NCBI RefSeq assembly: GCF_030539665.1 | Contig: NZ_JAUNXR010000001.1 | Span: 62,001 to 126,000 of the forward strand | Reading direction: 5' to 3' | From: Methanobrevibacter sp. | GTDB taxonomy: Archaea; Methanobacteriota; Methanobacteria; Methanobacteriales; Methanobacteriaceae | DNA length: 64,000 nt | Part shown: in pieces, positions 1 through 9,089 of the stretch | How positions within the stretch are numbered: the first letter of the stretch is position 1 | Layout: each line of letters begins with the position of its first letter | Made by a program: the position numbers and the translations under genes | The notes under the pieces: generated by a model | Databases searched by the model: none | What the model saw: only the letters and a program-made list of their open reading frames with translations | What the model was told of the DNA's origin: nothing

Positions 1-284
1 TTGTTCTTGGTCTAAATAAGGAATTCGCCGCTAAGTTCAGTTTCATATTGTCCATTCCAGCTATTGTTGGTGCTGTAATATTTCAGATAAAGGATATTGG
101 TGCTGCAATGGATGCTAATGTTGCAGCTATTTTATTAGGTTTCTTTGCAGCATTTATTGCAGGTTATATAGCTATTAAATGCGTTTTAGAATTAATCGAA
201 AAAAGAAGTTTGGATATATTCAGTTACTACTGTTGGGTAATTGGTATTATAATCTTCTTAGGTTCTGTAGCTCATATATTCTAA
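1..284 (+). CDS. uppP: Undecaprenyl-diphosphatase UppP/BacA, C-terminal part
   Basis: The gene enters from the left edge; the reading frame is open from base 3 and ends with TAA at 282-284. The visible ~93 residues contain the family's FSFILSIPAIVGA segment followed by two hydrophobic helices and a short polar link, as at the C-terminus of the UppP/BacA family. Family knowledge: an integral membrane phosphatase that dephosphorylates the C55 lipid pyrophosphate carrier so it can be reused in wall polymer and glycan assembly. In a pseudomurein-walled archaeon it would serve pseudomurein precursor export, which fits the two Mur-type ligases near 9-12 kb. The catalytic N-terminal motifs lie outside the window. 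A hairpin at 323-348 follows. Confidence 0.88.
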   Translation, partial: VLGLNKEFAAKFSFILSIPAIVGAVIFQIKDIGAAMDANVAAILLGFFAAFIAGYIAIKCVLELIEKRSLDIFSYYCWVIGIIIFLGSVAHIF

Positions 285-322
285 TTGAGCTATCTTTTTT
301 TTATTTCAAATTAAAAAATAGT

Positions 323-348
323 AAAATAAGTAATTAAATACTTATTTT
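323..348. terminator. Bidirectional hairpin terminator between uppP and the CobT-like gene
   Basis: A perfect 10-bp inverted repeat (AAAATAAGTA / TACTTATTTT, loop ATTAAA) lies between the two convergent genes and covers the stop codon of the minus-strand gene at 342-344. A T-run at 294-302 follows uppP before the hairpin. Read on the minus strand, the distal arm begins with T residues. The termination role is inferred from position and structure. Confidence 0.5.
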
Positions 349-1409
349 AATTGACAAACTTTTTCTATTTTGCTTCTTAAGCTTTTTACACTAGCTCCTC
401 TCATAAGGGCAGTAAACATTGCACCTCCAGCTCCGGCTCCTTCTTTTATGAAACCTTCTGTGTATAATCTTATTCCAGGATCTTCTGATTCTTCAAATTT
501 AGGGTCAACTACATGTAATGAAATTTCTGGATCGATTTGATTAAGTAAATCTAAAAGATTTGCAGTTTCATCTTCTGCTACGTATATGGTAGTAGCTATA
601 TTCACTCTTGAAAAGTCGAAGTCAGGTTTAATTGCTTTCACGACTGCGCAAACAGCTGCCATTTGGGTTCCTCCAGCTAATATGATGGGAGTATTTCCAC
701 TAGATAAAACCAGTGCTGCAATTCCTGCTAAGGTTGGATCTCCAACTGCACCTATTGCTTGAAATGCATCGCATTTTCCAGGTTCGATTCCTGAATTTTT
801 TATTCCTTCATCCACAACAGAGGTTTTCAAATCATGGGGATTTGTTGGCATACAACCGCTTACCTTTCCGTCCGCATCATAACCTAATGCTTTTAGAACG
901 CCTAATGCGGTGGTGGTTCCGGCAGCTATGCTTTCACCAATTATTAAACTGTCATGTAACATTCCAAGTTTTTCTCCAAGGTCTTTCCCGTTTTCATAGA
1001 TTTCAAGAGGGTTTAAAACACCTTTTCCAGTTCTAATGTCTCTTCCATAATCATTTCCAAGACGCATACATTCGATTTCAGGTTTTATTTTAGATCCAGC
1101 GTCTACAATTACAAATGGGATGTCAGCCAATTCCAGTGCTGCTTTTGTAAGAACTGCAGGTGTTGGCGCTGCAGCTTCACCAATAACTGTTTGTGCTATT
1201 TCTTCCATACATCTTACTTGCCCAAGAACCATCAATTCCACATCAGCTGCGGGAGTATATTCGGTTAATTCAGGGGTCGCTCCCGCACCAGAAATTCCTT
1301 CTATTCTGGATGTTTCAGTAGTTCCTATAGTACAAATAAAAACAGGTTCTGTATGTTGTATTTCCTCTATTAAATCAGTAGATCCGTATGTTGTTACTCC
1401 ATCGATCAC
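342..1409 (-). CDS. cobT: CobT-like nicotinate-nucleotide phosphoribosyltransferase (UPF0284)
   Basis: A 355-residue protein of the archaeal CobT-like family (TIGR00303/UPF0284), related to nicotinate mononucleotide:dimethylbenzimidazole phosphoribosyltransferase, which activates the lower-ligand base of cobamides. Supporting segments are GESIAAGTTTALG, a CMPTNPHDLK stretch and the Gly-rich ILAGGTQMAA, typical of the phosphoribosyltransferase core. The start is GTG at 1409 because AGGTGATTAA lies immediately upstream. It follows the 167-residue gene at 1414-1917 by only 4 bases, so the two are probably co-transcribed. Methanogens need corrinoids for the Mtr methyltransferase, so this job fits. 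The true base substrate in archaea is less certain than in bacterial CobT. Confidence 0.85.
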   Translation of the reverse strand: MIDGVTTYGSTDLIEEIQHTEPVFICTIGTTETSRIEGISGAGATPELTEYTPAADVELMVLGQVRCMEEIAQTVIGEAAAPTPAVLTKAALELADIPFVIVDAGSKIKPEIECMRLGNDYGRDIRTGKGVLNPLEIYENGKDLGEKLGMLHDSLIIGESIAAGTTTALGVLKALGYDADGKVSGCMPTNPHDLKTSVVDEGIKNSGIEPGKCDAFQAIGAVGDPTLAGIAALVLSSGNTPIILAGGTQMAAVCAVVKAIKPDFDFSRVNIATTIYVAEDETANLLDLLNQIDPEISLHVVDPKFEESEDPGIRLYTEGFIKEGAGAGGAMFTALMRGASVKSLRSKIEKVCQLK

Positions 1410-1413
1410 TTAA

Positions 1414-1917
1414 TCACCTATTACCTAATTTTCTTAATTCTTGAAGTATTAATTTATTTTGATTGATAATTTTTTCATTTTGTAGGGCAATTTTATTTAA
1501 TAGTTCTCTGTCGGTCATTTCATTTTGTTTGGCTAAATCGCGACCTTTTGGTGGAATAAATATTTCTTCTTTAGGTGGAAGTCCTGAAACAAATCCTTTT
1601 GGTTTTGTAACTTCTTTTGGCATTGGAGGAATTTTTGTAGCTCCTTCACATGTGCTACATTTATTAGCATAATCTGAGGTTATGTCATTTTTAGTATTTT
1701 CGTCTAAAAGTTCCATTATTCTTTTATCGACATCTTCTTTGGTTTTTAGCTTTTCTTCTTCTGCTTCAAAAAGAAGTCTTTTCTGTATACTGTATGCTTT
1801 GTATAAAGGAATTCCTCTAGCTTCAATTTCCTGTTTAAAATCTTCACAGAGATGAATGTCTCCGGTTAATTCATTTATTCTCCGATATGCTGGAGTACTA
1901 TTACTATAAAATCCCAT
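1414..1917 (-). CDS. Hypothetical protein, upstream partner of the CobT-like gene
   Basis: A 167-residue soluble protein I cannot assign. It has no signal peptide or membrane helix. A charged helical N-terminal half (residues ~1-85) is followed by a single CSTC pair near residue 87, a Pro/Lys-rich middle (PPMPKEVTKPKG and a second PPKEEIFIPPKG) and a C-terminal amphipathic helix rich in Leu, Gln and Asn that could form a coiled coil. Its stop lies 4 bases before the start of the CobT-like gene, so it is probably in the same transcript. No clear Shine-Dalgarno precedes the ATG. The linkage is observed; any role in cobamide metabolism is inference. Confidence 0.7.
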   Translation of the reverse strand: MGFYSNSTPAYRRINELTGDIHLCEDFKQEIEARGIPLYKAYSIQKRLLFEAEEEKLKTKEDVDKRIMELLDENTKNDITSDYANKCSTCEGATKIPPMPKEVTKPKGFVSGLPPKEEIFIPPKGRDLAKQNEMTDRELLNKIALQNEKIINQNKLILQELRKLGNR

Positions 1918-2038
1918 ATTTATAAATTGGTTTTTAAACTTAATATTACTTTTGAAAACAATATGTAATAAATTTCTAACAACAATTTAAACATATATTT
2001 ATATAAAATGAAACTTAATAGATTGATAGGTGATAATA

Positions 2039-2839
2039 ATGCGTAAATTAACAATTGGTTTAATATTTACAATATGTATTATAACTGCTGTATGTGCATC
2101 ATCTGCAATTGCCGGAAATTCAAATCCTGACCTGGTAGTTACATATGGTGAGACAACTTATGCAAATCAACAATATGTAAATTCTGTAAACAATTACTTC
2201 GCAAGCAAAGGATATACAAATCTTGGAAATGCAAATACTGAAGTAATTAGTGCTAGTCAGGTAAATGCAATCTCACAGGGCATAAGTGGAAAAACTTATA
2301 ATTCAAACCAGATATTTTCTTCTGCTTTAGTAGATTTGAATCAGGGAGATAATCTTAAAGTTACAGTGGACTCTTCAAAAATAACTTTAGTAACTGCTAA
2401 AATGTATGCTTCAGCATTAGAATCAGCTGGTATTCAAAAAGGTATAGTTTATGTAACAAGCCCTATTTCCGCTACTGGGGAATCTGCTCTTGCAGGTGTA
2501 ATGAGTTGTTATGAAAAAGCAACCAATGTGGAAATCCCTCAAGAGGTTAAACAAGCGGCTAATGAAGAAATCTATGTGCAGGCTGAAGTAGTGAATAATA
2601 CAAATGCCAATCCGGACCAAATATCTCAAATTGTAGATGATGTTAAAGGAGAGGTGGAAAAACAAAATATCACTGATATGCAGTCAATAGTTGATGTAGT
2701 AAATGAAACAGCACAAAAATATAATATTCAAATATCCAATGCAGATATTGAAAAAATAGCAGAAGCGATTTATAACACATTCAATGTTCAAGATCAAGCT
2801 AATGCTTATAAAGATAAATTAGAGGCTGTTTTAAGTTAA
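2039..2839 (+). CDS. Secreted DUF1002 family protein
   Basis: A 266-residue exported protein. Residues 1-~28 form a signal peptide (MRKLTIGLIF..., cleavage near SSAIAG). The body matches the DUF1002 pattern: an alternating beta/alpha N-terminal half containing VTYGET, YFASKGY and GIVYVTSPIS-x-TGESALAG, then a helical C-terminal half rich in VNETAQKYNI-type segments. I choose ATG 2039 over the in-frame GTG 2030 because AGGTGAT at 2028-2034 is placed correctly for 2039. The family is mostly known from Firmicutes secreted proteins of unknown function. It stands alone, with a TATA-like tttatata near 1997-2004. No enzymatic motif is visible. A cell-surface role is inference. Confidence 0.82.
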   Translation: MRKLTIGLIFTICIITAVCASSAIAGNSNPDLVVTYGETTYANQQYVNSVNNYFASKGYTNLGNANTEVISASQVNAISQGISGKTYNSNQIFSSALVDLNQGDNLKVTVDSSKITLVTAKMYASALESAGIQKGIVYVTSPISATGESALAGVMSCYEKATNVEIPQEVKQAANEEIYVQAEVVNNTNANPDQISQIVDDVKGEVEKQNITDMQSIVDVVNETAQKYNIQISNADIEKIAEAIYNTFNVQDQANAYKDKLEAVLS

Positions 2840-2950
2840 ATTTAAATATCCTTTCTTTTTTTTATTTTAATTTTTAGATTAACATTTTGTTAAAGTATAT
2901 TTAAATTAAATTACAATATTTATATTAAATATTTATTTTTAGTGATTATT

Positions 2951-4558
2951 TTGATTAGTTTAGGAATTGAAGGAACAGCTGAAAAAACCGGCGTTGGGAT
3001 TGTTGATAGTGATGGAAATATTTTAGGGATGGCTGGTCGTCAGCTATTTCCGGAAAAGGGAGGAATTCATCCAAGAATAGCTGCAGAACATCATGCTGAA
3101 TGGATTCCAAAATTAATTCCTGAGGCTATTGAACAGGCTGGGATAGAATATGATGACATTGATTTAATTTCATTTTCACAGGGGCCTGGATTGGGGCCTG
3201 CTTTAAGGATAGTTGCTACTTCTGCAAGAAGTTTGGCATTGTCTCTTAATAAGCCAATTATTGGTGTTAATCATTGTATTGGTCATGTTGAAATTGGAAA
3301 ACTTGATACTGGAGCAATTAATCCTGTTACTCTTTATGTTAGTGGTGGAAATAGTCAGGTTATAGCATTTGAAAGTGGAAGATATAGGATATTTGGCGAA
3401 ACATTGGATATTGCTATTGGGAATTGTCTTGATCATTTTGGTCGTGAAACCGGATTGGGTCATCCTGGAGGTCCTGTTATTGAAAAGCTAGCTAAAAAAG
3501 GGAGCTATGTTGATTTGCCTTATAGTGTAAAAGGAATGGATTTTTCATTTTCAGGACTTTTGTCTGCAGCTTTGAGAGAACATCAAAAAGGCACTCCTAT
3601 TGAAGATATTTGTTATTCTTTGCAGGAAACTGCTTTTGCAATGCTAGTTGAAGTTACAGAAAGGGCACTTTCCCATACTCAAAAAGATGAAGTAATGTTA
3701 TGCGGAGGTGTTTCTGCCAATAGCAGGCTTCGTGAAATGCTTAATACAATGGCGACAGAACAGGGAGCTAAGTTTTACATGCCTGAAATGAAGTTATGCG
3801 GTGACAATGGTGTTATGATAGCTTGGTTAGGCATTTTAATGAATAATCATTTTGGTCCAATGGATATGGACAAAACTGAAATAATTCAGAGATTTAGGAC
3901 CGATGAGGTTGATATTCCATGGGTTTTAAATGAAAAATCTTATTTAAAATTAGCCAATGGCCTAATTGCAAAAGGTGCGGAATCTAATATTTTGGAAGGC
4001 AAATATTTGGATGAAAATGTAGTTTCAAAGAATAGGGTTCCTAAAAATTACCGTATTCCTGAAATCGATAATAAGATAAGAAAATCAAGAACCAAGCTTG
4101 AAGCCAAATTATTATCTGATGTTAAAAGGGCTGGAGTCAAATCTCCTATTTTGTATGATGTTAATTTGGATGAAAAAGTTATATTGATGGAAAAAATTGA
4201 TGGAAAAATGGTTAAAGACATTATAAATATTGGTAGTGATGATTTGGCTTTTGAAATTGGTCAAAATATAGCCAAAATACACAATCAAAATATTATTCAT
4301 GGAGATATTACAACTTCAAACATTTTAGTTGATTCTGATGGCAAACTGGTATTTCTAGACTTTGGTCTTGGAAGATATTCTGATCTGTTTGAAGACAAGG
4401 CAGTTGATTTGCTGGTTTTGAAAAAGTCTCTTCAAAGCATTGATCAAAAAATAGCCAATCACATTTTTGATATTGTTTTGAAAGGTTATAGTGACGATAA
4501 TGATAATATTATTAAAAAAATTAAGGAAATCGAATCAAGAGGAAGATATACTCATTAG
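2951..4558 (+). CDS. Kae1-Bud32 fusion: tRNA N6-threonylcarbamoyladenosine transferase and KEOPS kinase
   Basis: A 535-residue two-domain protein. Residues 1-~325 are Kae1 (TsaD/Gcp family): the metal-binding His pair H108/H112 in NHCIGH, SGGNSQV, and a C-terminal CGDNG-V. Residues ~345-535 are Bud32/[14 protein letters not shown] catalytic loop and the FLDFG metal motif. Family knowledge: in the KEOPS complex Kae1 transfers threonylcarbamoyl to A37 of ANN-decoding tRNAs, and Bud32 is an ATPase/kinase regulator. Fusion of the two is common in Euryarchaeota. The start is TTG 2951 (M-I-S-L-G-I-E-G matches the family start), with AGTGAT just upstream; GTG 2942 is the in-frame alternative. The XTP pyrophosphatase gene follows after 8 bases. 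Confidence 0.96.
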   Translation: MISLGIEGTAEKTGVGIVDSDGNILGMAGRQLFPEKGGIHPRIAAEHHAEWIPKLIPEAIEQAGIEYDDIDLISFSQGPGLGPALRIVATSARSLALSLNKPIIGVNHCIGHVEIGKLDTGAINPVTLYVSGGNSQVIAFESGRYRIFGETLDIAIGNCLDHFGRETGLGHPGGPVIEKLAKKGSYVDLPYSVKGMDFSFSGLLSAALREHQKGTPIEDICYSLQETAFAMLVEVTERALSHTQKDEVMLCGGVSANSRLREMLNTMATEQGAKFYMPEMKLCGDNGVMIAWLGILMNNHFGPMDMDKTEIIQRFRTDEVDIPWVLNEKSYLKLANGLIAKGAESNILEGKYLDENVVSKNRVPKNYRIPEIDNKIRKSRTKLEAKLLSDVKRAGVKSPILYDVNLDEKVILMEKIDGKMVKDIINIGSDDLAFEIGQNIAKIHNQNIIHGDITTSNILVDSDGKLVFLDFGLGRYSDLFEDKAVDLLVLKKSLQSIDQKIANHIFDIVLKGYSDDNDNIIKKIKEIESRGRYTH

Positions 4559-4566
4559 GTGATTTA

Positions 4567-5115
4567 ATGATAACATTTATTACTGGGAATAAACATAAAG
4601 TAGAAGAAGCAGAGAATATTTTTAAAGATTACGACATTAAACTAGAGCATATTGATTTAGGTTACTGCGAACCTCAAGGAACTCTTGAAGAAGTGGCCAT
4701 ATCGGGTGCAAAATATGCTTGTCGTAAGCTAAATAAACCTGTGATTGTGGAAGATGCTGGTTTATTTATAAGAGCTCTTAAAGATTTCCCTGGAACTTAT
4801 TCCTCATATGTGCAAGATACATTGGGAAATGAGGGGATTTTGAAGCTTTTAGAAGATGCTGACGATAGATATGCCGAATTCAGGTCAGTTATTGGGTACT
4901 GCGCCCCCAATTCTGAGCCCAAGATCTTTTTAGGCAAAGTCAGTGGAGAAATAGCTCTTAGTGAAAAAGGCAATTTAGGATTCGCTTTTGATCCAATTTT
5001 TTATGTGCCAGAAGAAGGCAAAACTTTTGGAGAGCTCACTACAGAGGAAAAAAATCAGTTTTCACATAGAAAAAATTCTTTAGAGAAATTTATCAAATGG
5101 TATTCTAAAGAGTAA
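4567..5115 (+). CDS. rdgB: XTP/dITP diphosphatase (RdgB/HAM1 family)
   Basis: A 182-residue non-canonical purine NTP pyrophosphatase that hydrolyses XTP, dITP and ITP to monophosphates, keeping deaminated purines out of nucleic acids. The N-terminal [11 protein letters not shown] nucleotide loop, VEDAGLFI, the [12 protein letters not shown] segment and the terminal FSHR motif are all present, and length is normal for the family. GGTGATTTA precedes ATG 4567. It lies 8 bases downstream of kae1-bud32, suggesting co-transcription, and 49 bases upstream of the S15 gene. Confidence 0.95.
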   Translation: MITFITGNKHKVEEAENIFKDYDIKLEHIDLGYCEPQGTLEEVAISGAKYACRKLNKPVIVEDAGLFIRALKDFPGTYSSYVQDTLGNEGILKLLEDADDRYAEFRSVIGYCAPNSEPKIFLGKVSGEIALSEKGNLGFAFDPIFYVPEEGKTFGELTTEEKNQFSHRKNSLEKFIKWYSKE

Positions 5116-5164
5116 TTAATTATTGGGCTTATTGTATAATTTATAAACTTAGAGAGGAATTATT

Positions 5165-5563
5165 ATGGCAAAACCAGATTGGGTAACTTACAGCAACGAA
5201 GAAATCGAAGAAATGATTTTAAAATTCACCAAAGAAGGTAAATCCACCAGTGAAATTGGTATCATCTTAAGAGATACTTATGGAATCCCTAGTGTTAAAG
5301 ATGTAACTGGTGAAAGAATCAACGAAATTTTAAAAAGAAATGGTCAAGCTCAAGAATATCCTGAAGACTTAATGAACTTAATCAGAAGAGCTGTAAACAT
5401 CAGAGACCACTTAAGTGAAAACCCTAAAGATTTACACTCCAAAAGAGGTTTAACAATTATTGAATCAAGAATCAGAAGATTAGGTTCATACTACGTAAAA
5501 GAAGGAGAATTACCAGAAGGTTGGAGATATAATCCACAACAAGCAGCACTCCTTGTTAAATAG
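5165..5563 (+). CDS. rps15: 30S ribosomal protein S15
   Basis: A 132-residue archaeal/eukaryotic-type S15 (eS13-like N-terminal extension plus S15 core). Visible hallmarks are KPDWVTY near the N-terminus, [10 protein letters not shown], and the core DLHSKRGL and [11 protein letters not shown] segments, which contact 16S rRNA helix 22. GAGAGGAATT precedes ATG 5165. Codon use is noticeably cleaner (AGA, GAA, TTA, AAC) than in its neighbours, as expected of a highly expressed gene. Its last 11 bases overlap the proposed start of the RecJ-like gene. Confidence 0.97.
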   Translation: MAKPDWVTYSNEEIEEMILKFTKEGKSTSEIGIILRDTYGIPSVKDVTGERINEILKRNGQAQEYPEDLMNLIRRAVNIRDHLSENPKDLHSKRGLTIIESRIRRLGSYYVKEGELPEGWRYNPQQAALLVK

Positions 5564-6887
5564 AGCTAAAGAAGCTAGTGATATGCTTCAAGAGCATATC
5601 GATAAAGATAATGTTATAAGATTAGTTTCTCATAACGATGCTGATGGAATTTCAGCAGCTGCGGTATTAGCCAACGCTTTAAAAGAAGAGAAGATGAGAT
5701 ATCACGTTACTATTATTCCTCGTCTTAAAGAAGATGAGATTAATAAGTTAAGAAGTGATAAATCTTCTTTATTTATTTTTACTGATATGGGAAGTGCTTA
5801 TGTTAAAGAACTTAACACTTTCAAAAGTGACGTAATAATTGCTGATCATCATCAGGTAAATGATGCAGAACCTGATAGTAATTTGGTTCATGTAAATCCT
5901 CATTTATTTGGAGTTGATGGTAGTAAAGAATTAAGTGGGGCAGGAGCTAGCTATTTGGTAGCTAGAGGCCTTAATAAAAAACATTTAGCTTATTTTGCTT
6001 TGATCGGTGCATTTGGAGATATGCAAGGTCAAGATGGTTTCATGGGCATGAATAAACTAATAGTTGAAGATGCTAAGGAAAGTGGAACTTTGGAGATTCA
6101 TGAGGGTCTTAAAATAGTTTCTAAGTCAAGCGAACCATTATATAAGTCATTAGCTTATACATTCTCACCACCATTGCCGGGAATAACAGGTGATTTAACT
6201 GGTGCTAGAGAATTTTTAGAAAAAATGAATTTGTCATATGGTATTAAATTCACTGATTTGGAAGGAGAAGAACAAGATCTACTTAAAGATGCTCTTATGA
6301 ATGTCAATGAAGATATTTTTGGTTTGTGTTATACAGTTCCAAAAGAAACTCCCTTACTAAGAGATTTGGAAGAGTATGCTTACATATTGGACGCTTGTGG
6401 AAAAAATAAAAAATTTGGAACCGCATTGGGCATCGCTCTTGGTGAACGTGAAAGAGTTTTAGATGTTGCTGTTGATTTACAGCGCAAATATCGTGAACAA
6501 ATTGTTAAAGGTTTGGAATGGGCTAAAAGAGAAGGCGCTCAACAACTTAATAAAATACAATATTTATATAGCGAAGACAAAGTATTGAAGGCAGTTATGG
6601 GAACAATTGCTAGTATTGGGTTATCTGCCGAAATATTTGATAATTCTAAACCTGTTTTAGGATTATCTAGATTATATAAGGATATTAAAATCTCTGGAAG
6701 GACTACTCGTGACATGGTTGAAAAAGGTGTGAATTTGGGTCAGGCTCTTCAAGATGCATCTAAAAACTTTGCAGGTCAAGGTGGCGGTCATGATATTGCT
6801 GCTGGAGCTATGATTCCTTATGAAGCAAAGGACAATTTCCTTCGTCTTGTAGATGAAATTGTTGATTATCAGTTAGAAAATAGTTAG
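5553..6887 (+). CDS. Archaeal RecJ-like DHH-family phosphoesterase
   Basis: A 444-residue DHH/DHHA1 protein. The DHH catalytic motifs are visible: [13 protein letters not shown] near residue 27-39, FTDMGS, IIADHHQ (the DHH signature) and GAFGDMQG. The C-terminal DHHA1 domain ends in [15 protein letters not shown]. Family knowledge: archaeal RecJ-like/GAN proteins are single-strand nucleases, some associated with the GINS-containing replication complex. The TTG start at 5553 overlaps the S15 gene by 11 bases; ATG 5583 is an alternative with a GTGAT just upstream. Coupling to S15 translation is likely. Whether it is nuclease, deaminating-repair or oligonucleotide phosphodiesterase cannot be decided here. 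Confidence 0.9.
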   Translation: MLNRAKEASDMLQEHIDKDNVIRLVSHNDADGISAAAVLANALKEEKMRYHVTIIPRLKEDEINKLRSDKSSLFIFTDMGSAYVKELNTFKSDVIIADHHQVNDAEPDSNLVHVNPHLFGVDGSKELSGAGASYLVARGLNKKHLAYFALIGAFGDMQGQDGFMGMNKLIVEDAKESGTLEIHEGLKIVSKSSEPLYKSLAYTFSPPLPGITGDLTGAREFLEKMNLSYGIKFTDLEGEEQDLLKDALMNVNEDIFGLCYTVPKETPLLRDLEEYAYILDACGKNKKFGTALGIALGERERVLDVAVDLQRKYREQIVKGLEWAKREGAQQLNKIQYLYSEDKVLKAVMGTIASIGLSAEIFDNSKPVLGLSRLYKDIKISGRTTRDMVEKGVNLGQALQDASKNFAGQGGGHDIAAGAMIPYEAKDNFLRLVDEIVDYQLENS

Positions 6888-6896
6888 GGTGAGTTT

Positions 6897-8084
6897 ATGC
6901 ATTTGACTAAAAAGGAAGAGGAAATGTGTAATGGGGAGTATGGTGAAACTATCCGTAAAAGTATGGACATTTTAGTAGCTTTGGGCGATATTTATGGTGC
7001 ACCGGAACTTGTAGACATTACATCAGCACAAGTATCTGGGGTTTCATACAAAACAATCGGACAGGCGGGTTTGGAATATTTGGAAGACCTTGCAAAGGAT
7101 GATAGGGGTGTTGCTACCATAACTTCTACTTTAAATCCTCCAGGAACAGATTTGGATAATTGGGATAAATTCGGTTTTCCTGAAGAATTTTCAATTAAGC
7201 AAAATCAAATTGTTGATGCATATGGAAAACTTGGAATTACAAAAACATGCACTTGCACTCCATATCTTGTAGGTAATGTTCCAAGATTTGGAGATCATAT
7301 CTCATGGTCAGAATCTTCAGCAGTAGCTTTTGTCAATTCAGTTATCGGTGCTAGGACTAATCGTGAAGGGGGTCCAGGAGCATTGGCTGCGGCTATTGTA
7401 GGTAAAACTCCATTATATGGCTTTCATCTTAAGGAAAATAGGGTGGCTAATTGGATAATTGATGTTGAAACTGAATTATCCGGGGCTGATTTTGGAGCAT
7501 TGGGATATATTGTTGGCCAGAATGTTGGAGGAGACGTTCCATATTTCACGTTAAATAATATCCCTGATAACAATGATTTAAAGACTCTTGGTGCTGCTCT
7601 TGCTTCTTCAGGTTCAGTTGCACTATATCATATTGAGAATGTAACTCCTGAATATGCGCATGCTGATAAAGTTAATGCATCTCAAAGTTTGACAGTCACA
7701 AAAGAAGATATTCTACAGACTCGTGAAAGTCTAACAACAACTGATAAGGAACCGGATTTAATTTGTTTAGGATGTCCTCATGCTTCTTTAGAAGAAATAA
7801 AGCAAGTAGCTAATATAGTTAATGGAAAAACTATCAAAAACAAGCTATGGATCTGTACTTCTATTAGTGTGAAAGCATCTGCTGACAGGATGGGCTATAC
7901 TAAAACAATTGAAGATGCTGGGGGAAACATTGTTTGTGATACATGTATGGTTGTAGCTCCAATTGAAGACATGGGTTTTGAAGTAATTGGCGTAAACTCT
8001 GCAAAAGCTGCAAATTATGTCCCATCAATGTGTGGGCTTGATGTTGTTTATGGTGATGCTCAAGATTTAATTCAATTTGAATAG
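6897..8084 (+). CDS. Phosphomevalonate dehydratase large subunit (aconitase X type)
   Basis: A 395-residue aconitase X catalytic-domain protein (DUF521). Putative iron-sulfur/active-site Cys positions lie in [16 protein letters not shown] and CDTCMVVAP; the [16 protein letters not shown]-type loop is also present ([11 protein letters not shown]). Family knowledge: with the small DUF126 subunit it dehydrates (R)-5-phosphomevalonate to trans-anhydromevalonate 5-phosphate in the archaeal mevalonate pathway for isoprenoid lipids. The matching small subunit is in this window at 44162-44554, not adjacent. GGGTGAGTTT precedes ATG 6897, and the gene sits 9 bases behind the RecJ-like gene. Bacterial homologues act on hydroxyproline derivatives, but the archaeal context favours the lipid role. 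Confidence 0.92.
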   Translation: MHLTKKEEEMCNGEYGETIRKSMDILVALGDIYGAPELVDITSAQVSGVSYKTIGQAGLEYLEDLAKDDRGVATITSTLNPPGTDLDNWDKFGFPEEFSIKQNQIVDAYGKLGITKTCTCTPYLVGNVPRFGDHISWSESSAVAFVNSVIGARTNREGGPGALAAAIVGKTPLYGFHLKENRVANWIIDVETELSGADFGALGYIVGQNVGGDVPYFTLNNIPDNNDLKTLGAALASSGSVALYHIENVTPEYAHADKVNASQSLTVTKEDILQTRESLTTTDKEPDLICLGCPHASLEEIKQVANIVNGKTIKNKLWICTSISVKASADRMGYTKTIEDAGGNIVCDTCMVVAPIEDMGFEVIGVNSAKAANYVPSMCGLDVVYGDAQDLIQFE

Positions 8085-8123
8085 GTGATTCCCACATTTT
8101 TCTTTTTTTCATGGTGAATGAAT

Positions 8124-8954
8124 ATGGAGAGTATGAAGTTATTAAACCCAAATTTTTTCTTTTTAAAGGACAATTACCTTCCTTTATATGAGGAATGTAA
8201 AAAAATGGATTTGGCTATTGTAAATGAAAAATATAACGATTCAGTTATCATATCAAATAACATTCTTGAAATTCTCTTAAGGACAATTGTAAAATCAGAT
8301 AATGATGACGATTTGGATAAGCTTATTGATAAAGTATGCAAATTAAATTCTACAGCTTCAGAAATTGGATTATACATTAGGGAAATAAGAATGAATAGTC
8401 AAAGAGCCATTAACAATTCTAGGAGATTTTCTAAAAGTAAGGCCATTAAAAATGCTGAAATGGTTTATGAAGTAACTTCTTATTTTTTATATGAGGGTGT
8501 CAATCCATTGAATCCATATGAACCTCCTCATTATTATGATGATTGGATCAAGAAAGAAATTGCTGAGATAAGGGCACTTGAAGAATACGAATCCAATTTG
8601 AATGAGGAAGAACAAGGGAAAGATGATGTTCAAAATCTTCAAAAGGTTCTAGATGATTTCACATCCAAAACCAAATCAAAATTACCTAAAGAATCTCAAG
8701 AACAACTCGATTTTATAAATTCTGCTTTATTGGAGTTAGAAAAACAAAACTCTGAAAATAAAGAATTGTCTGAAAAAATCATCAAAAAGAGAGATGAACA
8801 ATTTAGCAAACCTAAAAAGTCCAATGGCAAATCTTCCAAAAAAGTTGTTATTGAGGTTAAAACAGAAAAAACTCCAGTCATTCGTGTAATAATGCGTGAA
8901 GATATGATTGATGAGTTTAAACCAGTCATTGACATTGATTATGTTGATGATTAG
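8124..8954 (+). CDS. DUF4145-like protein with charged C-terminal tail
   Basis: A 276-residue soluble protein. Residues ~1-130 form a helical domain like DUF4145: SNNILEILLRTIV, DKLIDKVCKL, a short loop and EIGLYIREIR ... RRFSKSKAIKNAEMVY. This fold occurs alone or at the N-terminus of HsdR-type restriction subunits. The rest is a Glu/Lys-rich coiled-coil-like stretch and a basic linker (~225-242) ending in an acidic beta segment. I choose ATG 8124 because GGTGA at 8113-8117 suits it; ATG 8118 is too close. There are no restriction or toxin partner genes beside it, so a defence role is not supported. Function unknown. Confidence 0.72.
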   Translation: MESMKLLNPNFFFLKDNYLPLYEECKKMDLAIVNEKYNDSVIISNNILEILLRTIVKSDNDDDLDKLIDKVCKLNSTASEIGLYIREIRMNSQRAINNSRRFSKSKAIKNAEMVYEVTSYFLYEGVNPLNPYEPPHYYDDWIKKEIAEIRALEEYESNLNEEEQGKDDVQNLQKVLDDFTSKTKSKLPKESQEQLDFINSALLELEKQNSENKELSEKIIKKRDEQFSKPKKSNGKSSKKVVIEVKTEKTPVIRVIMREDMIDEFKPVIDIDYVDD

Positions 8955-9089
8955 TTTTTTATTTTTATTTTTCTATTATTTTTATTTCAATGATTTAATC
9001 TACTTATTTTTCAGTTATTAATTACTATATAACTTTAAATTAAATTAAAATAATATAATAAAATAGTTAATTAAGTGAAGGAGTTTATT

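Noticed and set aside
713-1036. Plus-strand open frame inside the CobT-like gene
   Set aside because: It is antisense to a clear gene, has no ribosome binding site and a Phe/Leu/His-rich composition typical of a shadow frame.
8124-8954. Restriction-modification subunit
   Set aside because: Only a DUF4145-like domain is present, and no methylase, specificity subunit or helicase is encoded near it.
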